Assembly (NCBI GenBank): GCA_937907395.1
Contig: CALCII010000014.1
Coordinates: 62,001-126,000, forward strand
DNA: 64,000 nt
Direction of reading: 5' to 3'
Source of the DNA: an uncultured Chitinophagaceae bacterium
Lineage (GTDB): Bacteria; Bacteroidota; Bacteroidia; Chitinophagales; Chitinophagaceae
Shown: in pieces, positions 16,329 to 25,448 of the stretch
Layout of the letters: each line of letters starts with the position of its first letter
Position numbering within the stretch: the first letter of the stretch is position 1
Program-made: the position numbers and the translations under genes
Notes under the pieces: generated by a model
What the model was told of the DNA's origin: nothing
Database searches by the model: none
Seen by the model: the letters and a program-made list of their open reading frames with translations, nothing else

Positions 16329-17996
16329 CTAACTGAAGAGTAAAATCAACAACTGTGCTGCTATAATACGCAGGATCATTGTGAGCGGATATACAGTAGC
16401 GTACGTAACAGCTGCAATTTCGTTCTTCGCCAGTTGGGTTGAAAAAGCAAGTGCCGGAGGATCGGTACTGGCACCGGCCAGTAAACCGCACACTTCAAAA
16501 TAAGTTTTACGGAATCCATAGTGTGCCACCATTCCAACAATAAGCAATGGGACAATTGTGATGGTTAAACCCATGCCAATCCAAAGCCATGCATTATTAC
16601 CTGCAAATGCCTGTTGTAAATTATGCCCGCTGCTTAAGCCAACACTGGCAAGGAACAAGGCAATACCCAATTCACGCAACATTAAATTAGCACTATAAGT
16701 AGTGAACTGATTGAGATAGATTTTATTTCCGTAACGGCTTAACAATAATGCAATGATGAGCGGACCACCAGCTAAACCTATTTTTACAGGTACCGGCATA
16801 TTAAAGAAGAAGAAAGGTATGCTACCCAGTAACACACCCACAACGATTCCAATAAATATTGGAGCAATGTCAGGTGCATCCAGGCGTTTCATTTCATTAC
16901 CCAATGTATGAATTACCTGTTCAACGCCTTCTTTAGTACCAACCACTTTCACATGATCGCCTAATTGCAGAATGATATCACCATGTGGCACCATTTCAAC
17001 ACCGGCACGGCTTAACCTTGTTAAAGTAAAATCGTGTTGATGAAGTGCAGAAATATCGCCCAGCCTGCGGTGCGTTACATCCGATTGTGTTACAACTACG
17101 ATTCTTGATAACAATTCACTCTGTGGTGCATCTTTCAGGTTCATTTCGCTTTCGCCCCCTATAATCATCTTCAGTACTTCCAACTGATCTTTGTGCGCCA
17201 CCACCAGCAACACATCGCCTTCAATCAGTTTTGTTTGTGGTGTAGGCGTAATGATATCGCCTTCATGATACATACGTGACACAACGATTGGTTCTTTCAG
17301 TAATTCAAAAATAGAGCGTAATGGTTTCCCGATTAATTGTTTGTTTTCAAGACGCAGATGAACAGATACAGGCCTGTTTGATTTCAACACTTCCAGTTTG
17401 CGATGCAGTTCACGTTCTTTATCAAGGTTCACACGGAAGATCAGTTTCAGAATCAGGATTGCACCAATGATTCCAAACACGCCAAATGGATAAACAAGAG
17501 CGTATGCAAGTGTGATGAAAGAAGTCCCTGTTGGATCAAGATGCAGATCTTTTGCTGCCGCTTGTGCAGCACCAAGTCCGGGTGTGTTGGTAACAGCACC
17601 ACTCATGATACCCGTTAGTACATTGATGGAATTTCCGGAAACATAGAAAAATACAATAGTAATCAAAACGCCTAACGCCACAACAGATGCGGCAAGGCCA
17701 TTAGTTACAATTGCATTCTTTTTGAGTGAAGCAAAAAAACCGGGACCAACCTGCAAGCCGATAGAGTAAACAAAGAGAATTAATCCAAACTCTTTTAAAA
17801 AGTGTTCTGTCTCTGCATTAATTGTGATGCCTGCATACGATAATGCAAGGCCCATAAATAAAATCCATGTAACACCCAAAGAAATACCTGCAATCTTCAG
17901 GCGCCCTAACCATGTGCCTATTGCTATTACAATTCCGTAAATGATTACTGTCTGAGGAATGCTTTGTTCGGTGAGAAGGTGATAAAGCCAGTTCAT
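16329..17996 (-). CDS. AspT/YidE/YbjL-type transporter with TrkA-C domains
   Basis: A 555-residue inner membrane protein of the aspartate:alanine exchanger superfamily (YidE/YbjL duplication). There are five to six hydrophobic helices in each half (about residues 1-190 and 375-555). Two soluble RCK_C/TrkA-C domains lie between (about 200-365: KLIEGDVLLVVAHKDQLEVL and GDIILQLGDHVKVVGTKEGVEQV). The repeated motifs GVLLGSIPFF and GPLLIALLLS-like sequences match the family. ATG at 17996 is chosen because an exact promoter box lies 18 nt upstream; the farther start at 18041 is upstream of that box. Transport substrate cannot be assigned from sequence. Confidence 0.9.
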   Translation of the reverse strand: MNWLYHLLTEQSIPQTVIIYGIVIAIGTWLGRLKIAGISLGVTWILFMGLALSYAGITINAETEHFLKEFGLILFVYSIGLQVGPGFFASLKKNAIVTNGLAASVVALGVLITIVFFYVSGNSINVLTGIMSGAVTNTPGLGAAQAAAKDLHLDPTGTSFITLAYALVYPFGVFGIIGAILILKLIFRVNLDKERELHRKLEVLKSNRPVSVHLRLENKQLIGKPLRSIFELLKEPIVVSRMYHEGDIITPTPQTKLIEGDVLLVVAHKDQLEVLKMIIGGESEMNLKDAPQSELLSRIVVVTQSDVTHRRLGDISALHQHDFTLTRLSRAGVEMVPHGDIILQLGDHVKVVGTKEGVEQVIHTLGNEMKRLDAPDIAPIFIGIVVGVLLGSIPFFFFNMPVPVKIGLAGGPLIIALLLSRYGNKIYLNQFTTYSANLMLRELGIALFLASVGLSSGHNLQQAFAGNNAWLWIGMGLTITIVPLLIVGMVAHYGFRKTYFEVCGLLAGASTDPPALAFSTQLAKNEIAAVTYATVYPLTMILRIIAAQLLILLFS

Positions 17997-18014
17997 AGTA
18001 ATTAAATGAGATTG

Positions 18015-18022
18015 CAAAAGTA
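18015..18022 (-). promoter_or_regulatory. Promoter -7 box for AspT-like transporter
   Basis: Exact TACTTTTG on the minus strand, 18 nt before the ATG at 17996. Confidence 0.62.
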
Positions 18023-18117
18023 TTTGTGAATCAGTAAGCACATACTAACCAAAATCAGGAAATATGCTTTCATAAAACATATTTTATAACGGCTACTGCT
18101 GAAAAACTAACTAGTGT

Positions 18118-18432
18118 TTATCTATAATCATCACGTGCCGGACTAAAAAAATCAATTACTTTCACATCCGTACGGGCAAACGCATTATGTGGCGTATTGG
18201 ATGGAATCACATGATACATACCCTGCGTTAAAACATAATCAACACCATCTATCTGCATTTCCAGTTCGCCTTCCAGTAAGTAAGTTATTTGTTCATGATG
18301 ATGCTGATGCATTTCCAGTTTGCTTCCTTTTTTAATATCCCATACACTTACGGTTCCTTTTTCACCATGAATGAGTCTGCCCAAAAAACCCGGCCTGATT
18401 TCCTGTTGCGGAATATTACTGATATGATCCAT
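18118..18432 (-). CDS. Cupin domain protein
   Basis: A 104-residue single-domain cupin. The first cupin motif is visible as KLEMHQHHHEQITYLLEGELEMQIDG (His-His-Glu metal ligands), the second as GMYHVIPSNTPHNAFARTD with a later His. It may bind a metal ion and act as a small isomerase, dioxygenase or sugar-binding protein; the family gives no precise function. The start ATG at 18432 is 3 nt after the stop of an upstream exported coiled-coil protein, so the two are probably co-transcribed. Confidence 0.88.
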   Translation of the reverse strand: MDHISNIPQQEIRPGFLGRLIHGEKGTVSVWDIKKGSKLEMHQHHHEQITYLLEGELEMQIDGVDYVLTQGMYHVIPSNTPHNAFARTDVKVIDFFSPARDDYR

Positions 18433-18435
18433 ATA

Positions 18436-18837
18436 TCACTTTAAATTTTGAGTGATTGATTGTGAAGTTTCACTAATTTTTTTGAGCATATTCGAAAGAG
18501 TGTTCATCATTTTACTTAATCTGTCCATTGCCATTTGCAAGCGAAGGCTTTCCATTTCGTTCATCTCATTCATTTTATCGGTTTGCTCTTTGATCTCTTT
18601 TAACAAACGGTCAATCTCAACTTTTGAGTTTGTTAGAGAATCCCGGAAAGTTATCATCTGTGATTGCAGAGTGATGGTTCGCTGCTTTACAAAGTTCATT
18701 TTTGCAGCAGGGATCATTTGCACTTTTGCCTGGTTAACTGCTGTCTTGTTTTGAATTCTGTTTTTTGATGTGTCTGCTTGTGCATAACAGGTATACATTG
18801 CAATCAAACAGAGTACTAATGAAATTATTTGTTTCAT
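18436..18837 (-). CDS. Exported coiled-coil protein, unknown function
   Basis: A 133-residue protein not belonging to a recognised family. Residues 1-19 form a signal peptide (MKQIISLVLCLIAMYTCYA, cleavage before QADTS). Residues about 45-130 are rich in Lys, Glu, Gln, Met and Leu with heptad-like spacing (DSLTNSKVEIDRLLKEIKEQ, then MNEMNEMESLRLQMAMDRLS), predicting a long coiled coil. It is likely periplasmic. The cupin gene starts 3 nt downstream. Confidence 0.72.
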   Translation of the reverse strand: MKQIISLVLCLIAMYTCYAQADTSKNRIQNKTAVNQAKVQMIPAAKMNFVKQRTITLQSQMITFRDSLTNSKVEIDRLLKEIKEQTDKMNEMNEMESLRLQMAMDRLSKMMNTLSNMLKKISETSQSITQNLK

Positions 18838-18896
18838 TTCTTTTTTTACAAATTAATACAATAAGATGGCATTTTACAATCTGCAAACCGGGGCAT

Positions 18897-18930
18897 AAAA
18901 AAGAAGGTGATGTATAACACATCACCTTCT
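18897..18930 (-). terminator. Terminator of deoxyhypusine-synthase-like gene
   Basis: Perfect 12-bp stem AGAAGGTGATGT (18902-18913) with ACATCACCTTCT (18919-18930), five-base loop. On the minus strand it is followed by a U-run (A-run 18897-18902). Confidence 0.87.
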
Positions 18931-18954
18931 GTAATTTATAAACAGCTTCTTCTG

Positions 18955-19929
18955 TTACCATCCTAAAATCCAAGCAAACATCAACGGTGCTACAATGGTA
19001 GCATCACTTTCCACAATAAACTTGGGTGTATGAATATCCAGTTTACCCCAGGTGATTTTTTCATTGGGCACAGCGCCGGAATAGGAACCATAAGAAGTGG
19101 TGCTATCACTGATCTGGCAGAAATAACTCCAGAAAGGAACATCGTGCCATTCCAGGTCCTGGTACATCATGGGAACCACACAAATAGGGAAATCACCAGC
19201 AATACCACCACCAATCTGGAAGAATCCAACACCTTTCCCTCCGCTGTTTTTGCGGTACCAATCTGTTAACCACACCATGTATTCAATACCACTTTTTACG
19301 GTGCTTGCCTGCAGCTCCCCTTTTACCACATAGCTGGCAAAAATGTTACCGGTGGTGCTATCTTCCCATCCGGGAACCACAATAGGTATATTTTTTTCGG
19401 CAGCTGCTACAATCCAGCTGTCTTTGGGATCAATTTCATAATACTGTTCAAGATCACCACTCAACACTGTTTTGTATAAAAACTCATGCGGGAAATAACG
19501 TTCGCCTTTTGCTTCCGCTTCTTTCCATTGTTTGTGCAAGTGTTGTTGCAGTCGACGGAAGGCTTCTTCTTCGGGGATACAGGTATCTGTTACACGGTTG
19601 TAATGATTCTCCAGCAAATCCCACTCTTCCTGCGGAGTAAGATCACGGTAATTAGGTACACGCTTGTAATGGCTGTGTGCTACCAGGTTCATGACATCTT
19701 CTTCAAGGTTGGCACCGGTACAACTGATGATTTGTACTTTATCCTGGCGAATCATTTCGGCCAGTGAAATACCGAGCTCGGCTGTACTCATGGCGCCGGC
19801 CAGTGTAATCATCATTTTGCCGCCATCTGCGAGGTGTGCTTCATACCCTTTGGCCGCATCCATTAATGCAGCAGCGTTGAAGTGACGGTAGTGATGTTGA
19901 ATAAATTGTGAAACGGGTCCTTTGTTCAT
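18955..19929 (-). CDS. Deoxyhypusine synthase-family protein
   Basis: A 324-residue NAD-dependent aminopropyl-transfer-type enzyme of the deoxyhypusine synthase (DHS) family. Visible features are the NAD-binding stretch MMITLAGAMSTAELGISLAEM, SCTGANLEEDVMNLVAHS, the IGGGIAGDFPICVVPM segment, and the catalytic region WGKLDIHTP, where Lys296 matches the DHS active-site Lys that forms an imine with the butylamine group. Bacteria lack eIF5A, so the protein target of true DHS is absent. Bacterial members are thought to work in polyamine metabolism (for example homospermidine or related polyamines); which reaction applies here is inference. The gene is divergent from queD with its own promoter and terminator. 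Confidence 0.9.
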   Translation of the reverse strand: MNKGPVSQFIQHHYRHFNAAALMDAAKGYEAHLADGGKMMITLAGAMSTAELGISLAEMIRQDKVQIISCTGANLEEDVMNLVAHSHYKRVPNYRDLTPQEEWDLLENHYNRVTDTCIPEEEAFRRLQQHLHKQWKEAEAKGERYFPHEFLYKTVLSGDLEQYYEIDPKDSWIVAAAEKNIPIVVPGWEDSTTGNIFASYVVKGELQASTVKSGIEYMVWLTDWYRKNSGGKGVGFFQIGGGIAGDFPICVVPMMYQDLEWHDVPFWSYFCQISDSTTSYGSYSGAVPNEKITWGKLDIHTPKFIVESDATIVAPLMFAWILGW

Positions 19930-19999
19930 TTGTTGAAATTTTTAAAGTGACCGCCTTCAGATCCCAACCAAATCGTCGGGAGACTTTGCGAAAGAGGTG

Positions 20000-20007
20000 C
20001 AAATGTA
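20000..20007 (-). promoter_or_regulatory. Promoter -7 box for DHS-like gene
   Basis: Exact TACATTTG on the minus strand, giving a leader of roughly 65 nt before the ATG at 19929. Confidence 0.55.
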
Positions 20008-20082
20008 CAGTTTTACAGGAAAAGCTGACGATTGTTACCTGTGTTTCCAACCCATTTCTTCAGCAGAGCTGTTGCAGTTCTG

Positions 20083-20090
20083 TACCTTTG
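20083..20090 (+). promoter_or_regulatory. Promoter -7 box for queD
   Basis: Exact TACCTTTG, 19 nt before the queD ATG at 20110. Confidence 0.62.
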
Positions 20091-20109
20091 CGCTTTCAAA
20101 TGATGCGTT

Positions 20110-20466
20110 ATGGAGATTTTTAAAAAGTTCACATTCGATTCGGCTCATTTTTTACCTAACGTACCCGATGGCCATAAATGCAAAGAGATTCATGGCCATA
20201 CGTACCAACTCACCGTTTATATGGAAGGAGAACCGGATGCCCATTTTGGCTGGGTGATGGACTTTGCCGAGCTGAAGCAGGCAATTGAGCCTGTGATCAA
20301 ACAAGTGGATCATAAGTTTCTCAACCAGATTGCTGGATTTGAAAACCCAACCTGTGAAAACATTGCCATCTGGCTGTGGAACCAAATCAAGCCCAATGTT
20401 CCGTTATTAAGCAGGATTGAATTGTTTGAAACACCTACTTCCGGTGTTGTGTATAAAGGTGCTTAA
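20110..20466 (+). CDS. queD: 6-carboxytetrahydropterin synthase QueD
   Basis: A 118-residue cytosolic enzyme converting 7,8-dihydroneopterin triphosphate to 6-carboxy-tetrahydropterin in queuosine (7-deazaguanine) biosynthesis. The zinc ligands His13 (DSAHFLP), His28 and His30 (EIHGHTY) are in place. Cys24 in DGHKCKEIHGH is the catalytic cysteine, as in QueD rather than the eukaryotic PTPS arrangement. The conserved MDFAELK and PTCENIAIWLW segments also match. Length is standard. No other queuosine genes are seen nearby; the gene is a single unit ending at a shared bidirectional terminator. Confidence 0.95.
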   Translation: MEIFKKFTFDSAHFLPNVPDGHKCKEIHGHTYQLTVYMEGEPDAHFGWVMDFAELKQAIEPVIKQVDHKFLNQIAGFENPTCENIAIWLWNQIKPNVPLLSRIELFETPTSGVVYKGA

Positions 20467-20547
20467 ATAAACCGCTTGAAGGTGCAGGAAAACCAAACAG
20501 AAAAATGTAGTTGTCTGAAAATCAGTTTCAGGATTTATGCTAAAATA

Positions 20548-20577
20548 AAAAAGGCTGTCAAAAATGACAGCCTTTTT
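20548..20577. terminator. Bidirectional terminator, queD/susD
   Basis: Perfect 13-bp stem AAAAAGGCTGTCA (20548-20560) with TGACAGCCTTTTT (20565-20577), loop AAAA, placed between convergent genes. Confidence 0.92.
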
Positions 20578-20595
20578 ATTTTATAAGTTAATGCC

Positions 20596-22035
20596 TTATT
20601 TATATCCTTCGTTTTGTTCCATCAAAGGATTGGCCAGTATTTCCACCTGGGGAATAGGCAAAGTAAAACGGAAGTTGTTTGCGGCAAGAGTTGTTGCAGA
20701 TGCATTAGGTGCATCGGCTAATAAACGCTCTACCGGTAAACCACGACGTTTCAGATCGAAGAAACGATGTCCTTCGAATGCCAACTCTTTAAAGCGCTCA
20801 GTCATGATTGCTGCAATAACAACATCCTTGCTGGAGAATGTTTCAGCAACATAACCGGTGATACGTGCAGTACGGATTGCATTGATATCACTTTCTGCAC
20901 TATTAGATCCTGTGATTTTATTTTGTTCTGCACGGGCTTCTGCACGAATCAGGTACATTTCTGCCACACGGAACACTTTACCATTATTCACGTTTTCGTT
21001 CGTTGTTGCAAGACCAGTTCCCCAGTATTTGTAAACAACTCTCGATTGACGGCTTGCGGCAGTGAGCAATGGTTCATCACGGAGGTAAGAAGAAAAGCGG
21101 ATATCATTCACCTGATCGTAGCTGTCCCACAACTTATTAGAAGGACGCCATACCACTGTACCGATATTGTTGATATTGGCAGATGTATTTCTGTAAAGAG
21201 AACCGATACGGCCACCAACAGTAGTTGTGCGGATTAAACGCATCACTACTTCATTGGTATTAGCATCTGTCCAGATACCTGCGAATTGTGCACGGGGAGA
21301 TAAAGGAACTGCATTGATTACGGCAGTTGCATATGCTTCTGCATTCACCCAATCTCTCATGTACAAAGCAACACGGGCATGAAGTGCATTGGCTGCAGCT
21401 ACAGTAGCCCTGTTAAGGTCTGTGAGGTTGTTGGGTAACAGCGTTTTTGCTTCTGCAATATCAGCATTCAGCTTCTGGAAGTAAACTCCCATTTTAATAC
21501 GGGCTTGAGGAGTAATGCTTGATGTTTCCATGTAAGGCATTCCTAAACCATCAGCATTATAGTTACCACAATAGTAACGGAACAACTCAAAGTGAGCATA
21601 AGCTCTTAAAAACAATGCTTCACCACGAAGTAAGCGGCGTTTTGTTTCATCACCAACCTTTGTAGAGTCGGCTTTAGGCAAAGCTGCTAAAACTACGTTT
21701 GCACGGTTTACAATTGTGTAATTAGGATTGATAGCTGTGAAGTTATCACGGATACCAACGTCTGTAGAACCATATTGCCATTCATGAGTAGTTTGAGCAT
21801 TGTAAAATTCACCTGCAGTAGCTACTTCATCAGACAATGTAGAGTTCATTAATATATTCATTTCAACACCAAGGCCGGCATAGGCGCCAATTACTGCCTG
21901 TTCTACATACGTAACAGTCTTTAACGCTTTTTCACCTGCAATGGCATCAGACTCCTGGATATTCAACAACTTCTTACAGGAAGAAACACCTCCAACAACA
22001 AGAAGCAATGAAGCCAGGTATGCAATTTTTTTCAT
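20596..22035 (-). CDS. RagB/SusD family outer-membrane lipoprotein
   Basis: About 479 residues, a surface-exposed nutrient-binding lipoprotein that caps its SusC partner. The N-terminus MKKIAYLASLLLVVGGVSSC is a lipoprotein signal with the modified Cys at about 20. The SusD-like N-terminal region has tetratricopeptide-type helices (LRGEALFLRAYAHFELFRYYCG, a SusD signature). The C-terminal RagB/SusD domain includes RVAEMYLIRAEARA and the closing ERFKELAFEGHRFFDLKRRG, very typical. ATG at 22035 (or 22041, MNMKKI) is preferred over the 22065 start, which would abut the susC stop. Substrate unknown; no carbohydrate-active enzymes are adjacent. Confidence 0.95.
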   Translation of the reverse strand: MKKIAYLASLLLVVGGVSSCKKLLNIQESDAIAGEKALKTVTYVEQAVIGAYAGLGVEMNILMNSTLSDEVATAGEFYNAQTTHEWQYGSTDVGIRDNFTAINPNYTIVNRANVVLAALPKADSTKVGDETKRRLLRGEALFLRAYAHFELFRYYCGNYNADGLGMPYMETSSITPQARIKMGVYFQKLNADIAEAKTLLPNNLTDLNRATVAAANALHARVALYMRDWVNAEAYATAVINAVPLSPRAQFAGIWTDANTNEVVMRLIRTTTVGGRIGSLYRNTSANINNIGTVVWRPSNKLWDSYDQVNDIRFSSYLRDEPLLTAASRQSRVVYKYWGTGLATTNENVNNGKVFRVAEMYLIRAEARAEQNKITGSNSAESDINAIRTARITGYVAETFSSKDVVIAAIMTERFKELAFEGHRFFDLKRRGLPVERLLADAPNASATTLAANNFRFTLPIPQVEILANPLMEQNEGYK

Positions 22036-22065
22036 GTTCATAATATTAAACATTTGAAAGTTCAA

Positions 22066-25000
22066 TTAAAAGTTTATGTCAATACCAACAACTGCTGCAC
22101 GTGGGTTGGGGAATTCCTGCAAGCTGATATTGTTATCATCTTCAGGATCCAGACCACGCCATGGGCTCCAGATAAACAGGTTTTGTGCCTGAATATAGAA
22201 CCTGGCGCCTTTAATGATGGTTGTTCCTTTAGCACTGATTTGTGGTATTTGATATGACAGGTTCAGTGTTCTGAAACGCAAGAACTTAGCATCCTGAACA
22301 TCTGCACCTGTGAACTGACGATCATAGGCAGGAGACTGATAGTACTTCACATCGCCTGGTTTTGACCATTGTTCAGTAAGCATTTTAACATTAGAGTTAA
22401 CAGCGTTTACATAACCAGCAGTACCACGGGTTGTCCAGTTTTCTACGTTGTTATAACGGTAAACTTCAAATTGATAAGAGAACAATGCACTAAGGCTGAA
22501 ACGTTGATAACGGAAATCAAGAGTAATACCACCTACGTGTTTGGGTAAGTAAGTACCAAACTTGTAGAAGAGGCCTGCTTTACCAAAGTCGGTAGTTGTT
22601 TTACCATCTTCTGTTTCATACAAAGGAGCACCTGTTTGAGGATCTGCACCCAGGTAGTTTTGTGCATAGTGCGTACCATAAGGCAATCCTTTTTTGATAA
22701 TACCAGTACCGAAAGGATATTCACTAACCTGTCCGAGATCTGTGATCTCATTTTTGTTAATGTTATGGTTAAAGCCTAATGTAAGTACGATGTCTTTTGT
22801 TTTAATCACATCGCCACTAACTGTAAGTTCAATACCCTTATTCTCCATTGAACCTGCATTCACCTGGAGACTGCTTCCACCAAAACCTGAAGGAGCAGGA
22901 AGTGTTTGGCTTACAAACAGGTCACGTGTGATATTCTGATACAAATCAACAGTTACACGGATTCTGTTTTTCAGGAAGTTGATATCAGCTCCAACATTAT
23001 ATTTTTCAACATATTCCATGCGGAGGGCGTCATTGGCCACAGTAGGAACAAGACCTGTAATAGCTGATCCGGCAAAACCGGTTGTTGTTGTAAATGCAGG
23101 TTGCTGAGCAGCGAGGTAGTTAGAGATAGTATAAATGCTACCGCCATTAATACCATAAGTACTTCCGGGGATAGAGTTAATGTTAGGCACTTTACCATAG
23201 CTCGCACGAACCTTCAGATCAGAGAAAATCCGTTGATTGCCCATGAATTTTTCTCTGAAAGCATCCCACATGAAACCAGCAGCCCATGTTGTGATTTCCT
23301 TATTGGCATTGTTGAGGATCCTGGATGTACCATCACGACGGATATTCGCAGAAACAGTGTACTTGCCATCATAAGTATAACGACCTGTAGCAAAATAAGA
23401 ACGAATTCCGAATCCTGAACGGGCACTACCCACGTTTTGTGTCATAGTTGTGGCACCGTTGGTAGGTAACGCACCTGCACCCTGACCTGTACCATTTAAG
23501 CGGGGGTCAAGATTGAAAATAGTGAATCCAAAACCTTTTTGCCATCCACGGATTACTTCAAAATATGCGCCTAATTCAAGATCATTTTTAGAACCGAATT
23601 TGTCGGCATAAACGATACCAGATGTATTAATGATCTGTGTACGTGTGCGGAATGTTTCTGCACCTACACCTGACTGGTATGTTTGTAAAGAACCAATATA
23701 AGAATTGGCATTTACATAGCGTTCACTCCATTCCAGTGCATTATCAATACCTGTTGTATTTTTTAATGTTAATGTTGGAAGAAGCGTATAAGACAATGTG
23801 ATACCAGAGTTCACTTTCAACTGACGTTCCTGCCAATTGGTATTATTCATACCCTCGAGAAGATTACCAATCACTTTTGGATTGGCTGCAGTGCTGGCAC
23901 CAAAAATCAAACTTCCATCAGGACGATAGGGATTTTCGTATGGTTTTGCACGCCATACCATCTGGAATGGGTTACGGGTAGAGTTACCATACCAGGTACC
24001 TTCATTCCAGTTGGTTCTTGAAAAACCTACCAGCGTATTCCAACTGATGTTAAACTTACCCAGGTTATTGTCCATATTAAAACGGGCGGTATAACGTTTA
24101 AGACCTGATTTCAGATCCACACCATCCTGATTGAATGTACCCAATGACAGGAAATAACGGGTAACAGAGTTGCCACCGCTTGCATTAATCTCGTGAGATT
24201 GTGAGATACCCTGACGGAAAAGCACTTTGTACATATCAACATTATTATTCCTGAAGCTGTCAAGTAAGGCATCACGACGGGCTTGTTCTGTAGGAGAGGC
24301 CGCTGCATATGATGGGTTCTTTTTAGAATAGAGCCATCCGGGAGCAGCTACTGAATTACCTACAATCGTTCCCATGAACTCTTCATACTGAAGAACCTGT
24401 GAAGAATTCATCATATCGAAACGATTAGGAGTAGGCGCTTGTGTGAAACCAACCTGAGAACGGAATGTAAAGTTTGTCTGGCCTGCTTTACCACGTTTTG
24501 TAGTAATAACAATTACACCTTGGCCGCCACGTGAACCATATAAGGCTGATGCAGCACCATCTTTTAATACAGTGATGGTTTCGAAATCATTTGGGTTAAT
24601 ACTTGCAAAGTCGCCAGCTGGCATTGGAACTCCATCCACAACATATAATGGTTGAGCGCCTGCAGCTCCTATCGAAGATACCCCACGAATTACCACATTG
24701 GCACTTACACCGGGCTGTCCGTTACCAGAGTTAACAAGCATACCAGGAACACGGCCCTGCAAAACCTGATCAAATGCGCCAACTGGCACTCCGTCCACTG
24801 TTTTTGCAGCACTTAAGGTTGTTGCAGCTCCGGTAAAACGTGATTTTTTCTCACGGCCATAACCGGTTACAACAACTTCCTGAAGCGATTTTTCAGAATT
24901 TGTCAGCGAAACGCTAATCGCAGAACGACCTGCGATAGACTGCTCAACTGATTGAAAATTTACAAAAGAGAATACTAACGTACGTGCACTGGATGGTACG

Positions 25001-25194
25001 CTTAAACGGTAAGTACCGTCTGCCCCAGTCACAGTACCAATAGTCGTACCCTTAACTGTAACAGAAACACCTGATAAAGGTGATCCGTCCTTGTCATCAG
25101 TCACCTTTCCGGTAACTGTTTTGTCTTGTGCCATTAACTGGGTTACCCCCATCAGCAGCACAAACATCATGCATACAATTTTTCTCATACTCAT
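22066..25194 (-). CDS. SusC/RagA family TonB-linked outer membrane protein
   Basis: A 1042-residue TonB-dependent importer forming the outer-membrane barrel of a SusCD pair. In order: signal peptide ending LMAQ (about 1-23); a carboxypeptidase-D regulatory-like domain (VTGKVTDDKDGSPLSGVSV, about 27-105); the TonB-box-proximal LQEVVVTGYG; plug domain (about 125-230, with YVVDGVPM and the conserved DGAASALYGSRGGQGVIVITTKRG); and a long beta barrel ending in a phenylalanine-terminated strand (VVGIDINF). The start could be 25194 or 25188 (MRKIV). susD begins about 30 nt downstream. The leader contains a 23-bp palindrome and a 9-bp direct repeat. Substrate not predictable. Confidence 0.96.
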   Translation of the reverse strand: MSMRKIVCMMFVLLMGVTQLMAQDKTVTGKVTDDKDGSPLSGVSVTVKGTTIGTVTGADGTYRLSVPSSARTLVFSFVNFQSVEQSIAGRSAISVSLTNSEKSLQEVVVTGYGREKKSRFTGAATTLSAAKTVDGVPVGAFDQVLQGRVPGMLVNSGNGQPGVSANVVIRGVSSIGAAGAQPLYVVDGVPMPAGDFASINPNDFETITVLKDGAASALYGSRGGQGVIVITTKRGKAGQTNFTFRSQVGFTQAPTPNRFDMMNSSQVLQYEEFMGTIVGNSVAAPGWLYSKKNPSYAAASPTEQARRDALLDSFRNNNVDMYKVLFRQGISQSHEINASGGNSVTRYFLSLGTFNQDGVDLKSGLKRYTARFNMDNNLGKFNISWNTLVGFSRTNWNEGTWYGNSTRNPFQMVWRAKPYENPYRPDGSLIFGASTAANPKVIGNLLEGMNNTNWQERQLKVNSGITLSYTLLPTLTLKNTTGIDNALEWSERYVNANSYIGSLQTYQSGVGAETFRTRTQIINTSGIVYADKFGSKNDLELGAYFEVIRGWQKGFGFTIFNLDPRLNGTGQGAGALPTNGATTMTQNVGSARSGFGIRSYFATGRYTYDGKYTVSANIRRDGTSRILNNANKEITTWAAGFMWDAFREKFMGNQRIFSDLKVRASYGKVPNINSIPGSTYGINGGSIYTISNYLAAQQPAFTTTTGFAGSAITGLVPTVANDALRMEYVEKYNVGADINFLKNRIRVTVDLYQNITRDLFVSQTLPAPSGFGGSSLQVNAGSMENKGIELTVSGDVIKTKDIVLTLGFNHNINKNEITDLGQVSEYPFGTGIIKKGLPYGTHYAQNYLGADPQTGAPLYETEDGKTTTDFGKAGLFYKFGTYLPKHVGGITLDFRYQRFSLSALFSYQFEVYRYNNVENWTTRGTAGYVNAVNSNVKMLTEQWSKPGDVKYYQSPAYDRQFTGADVQDAKFLRFRTLNLSYQIPQISAKGTTIIKGARFYIQAQNLFIWSPWRGLDPEDDNNISLQEFPNPRAAVVGIDINF

Positions 25195-25211
25195 TTTGGG
25201 TTTAAAATGAA

Positions 25212-25238
25212 AAATCTTAGATGTTCATCAAATCTTAG
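25212..25238. repeat. 9-bp direct repeat in susC leader
   Basis: AAATCTTAG occurs at 25212-25220 and again at 25230-25238 with a 9-nt spacer. It lies between the susC start and the palindrome at 25243-25265. Confidence 0.6.
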
Positions 25239-25242
25239 CAAT

Positions 25243-25265
25243 AACAACTTTAACTTAAAGTTGTT
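25243..25265. repeat. 23-bp palindrome upstream of susC
   Basis: AACAACTTTAA (25243-25253), central C, TTAAAGTTGTT (25255-25265): perfect 11-bp arms. It lies about 49-71 nt upstream of the susC ATG and downstream of a candidate -7 box, so it could be an operator or an mRNA leader hairpin. Confidence 0.75.
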
Positions 25266-25285
25266 CTAATTTTATAGACAGCGAA

Positions 25286-25293
25286 CGAAAATA
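25286..25293 (-). promoter_or_regulatory. Candidate promoter for susCD
   Basis: TATTTTCG on the minus strand (7 of 8 matches to TAnnTTTG). It would give a leader of about 85 nt containing the palindrome. Confidence 0.4.
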
Positions 25294-25448
25294 GCAGGTT
25301 TTTTGTCTCCATCCGCTACCATTAGACATTTTTTTCAAAAACATTGCTGCACTCGCATAATTATAGCTTCTAGCTATTTAAAAAGGTGCAAAACAGCTAT
25401 TCAGCTCAATTTCGTTTGATATGATGCTGCTTTTATGGAAATTACGCC

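Noticed and set aside
20596..25194. Full polysaccharide utilisation locus
   Set aside because: Only susC and susD are present; no glycoside hydrolase, sulfatase, sigma/anti-sigma or hybrid sensor gene lies beside them.
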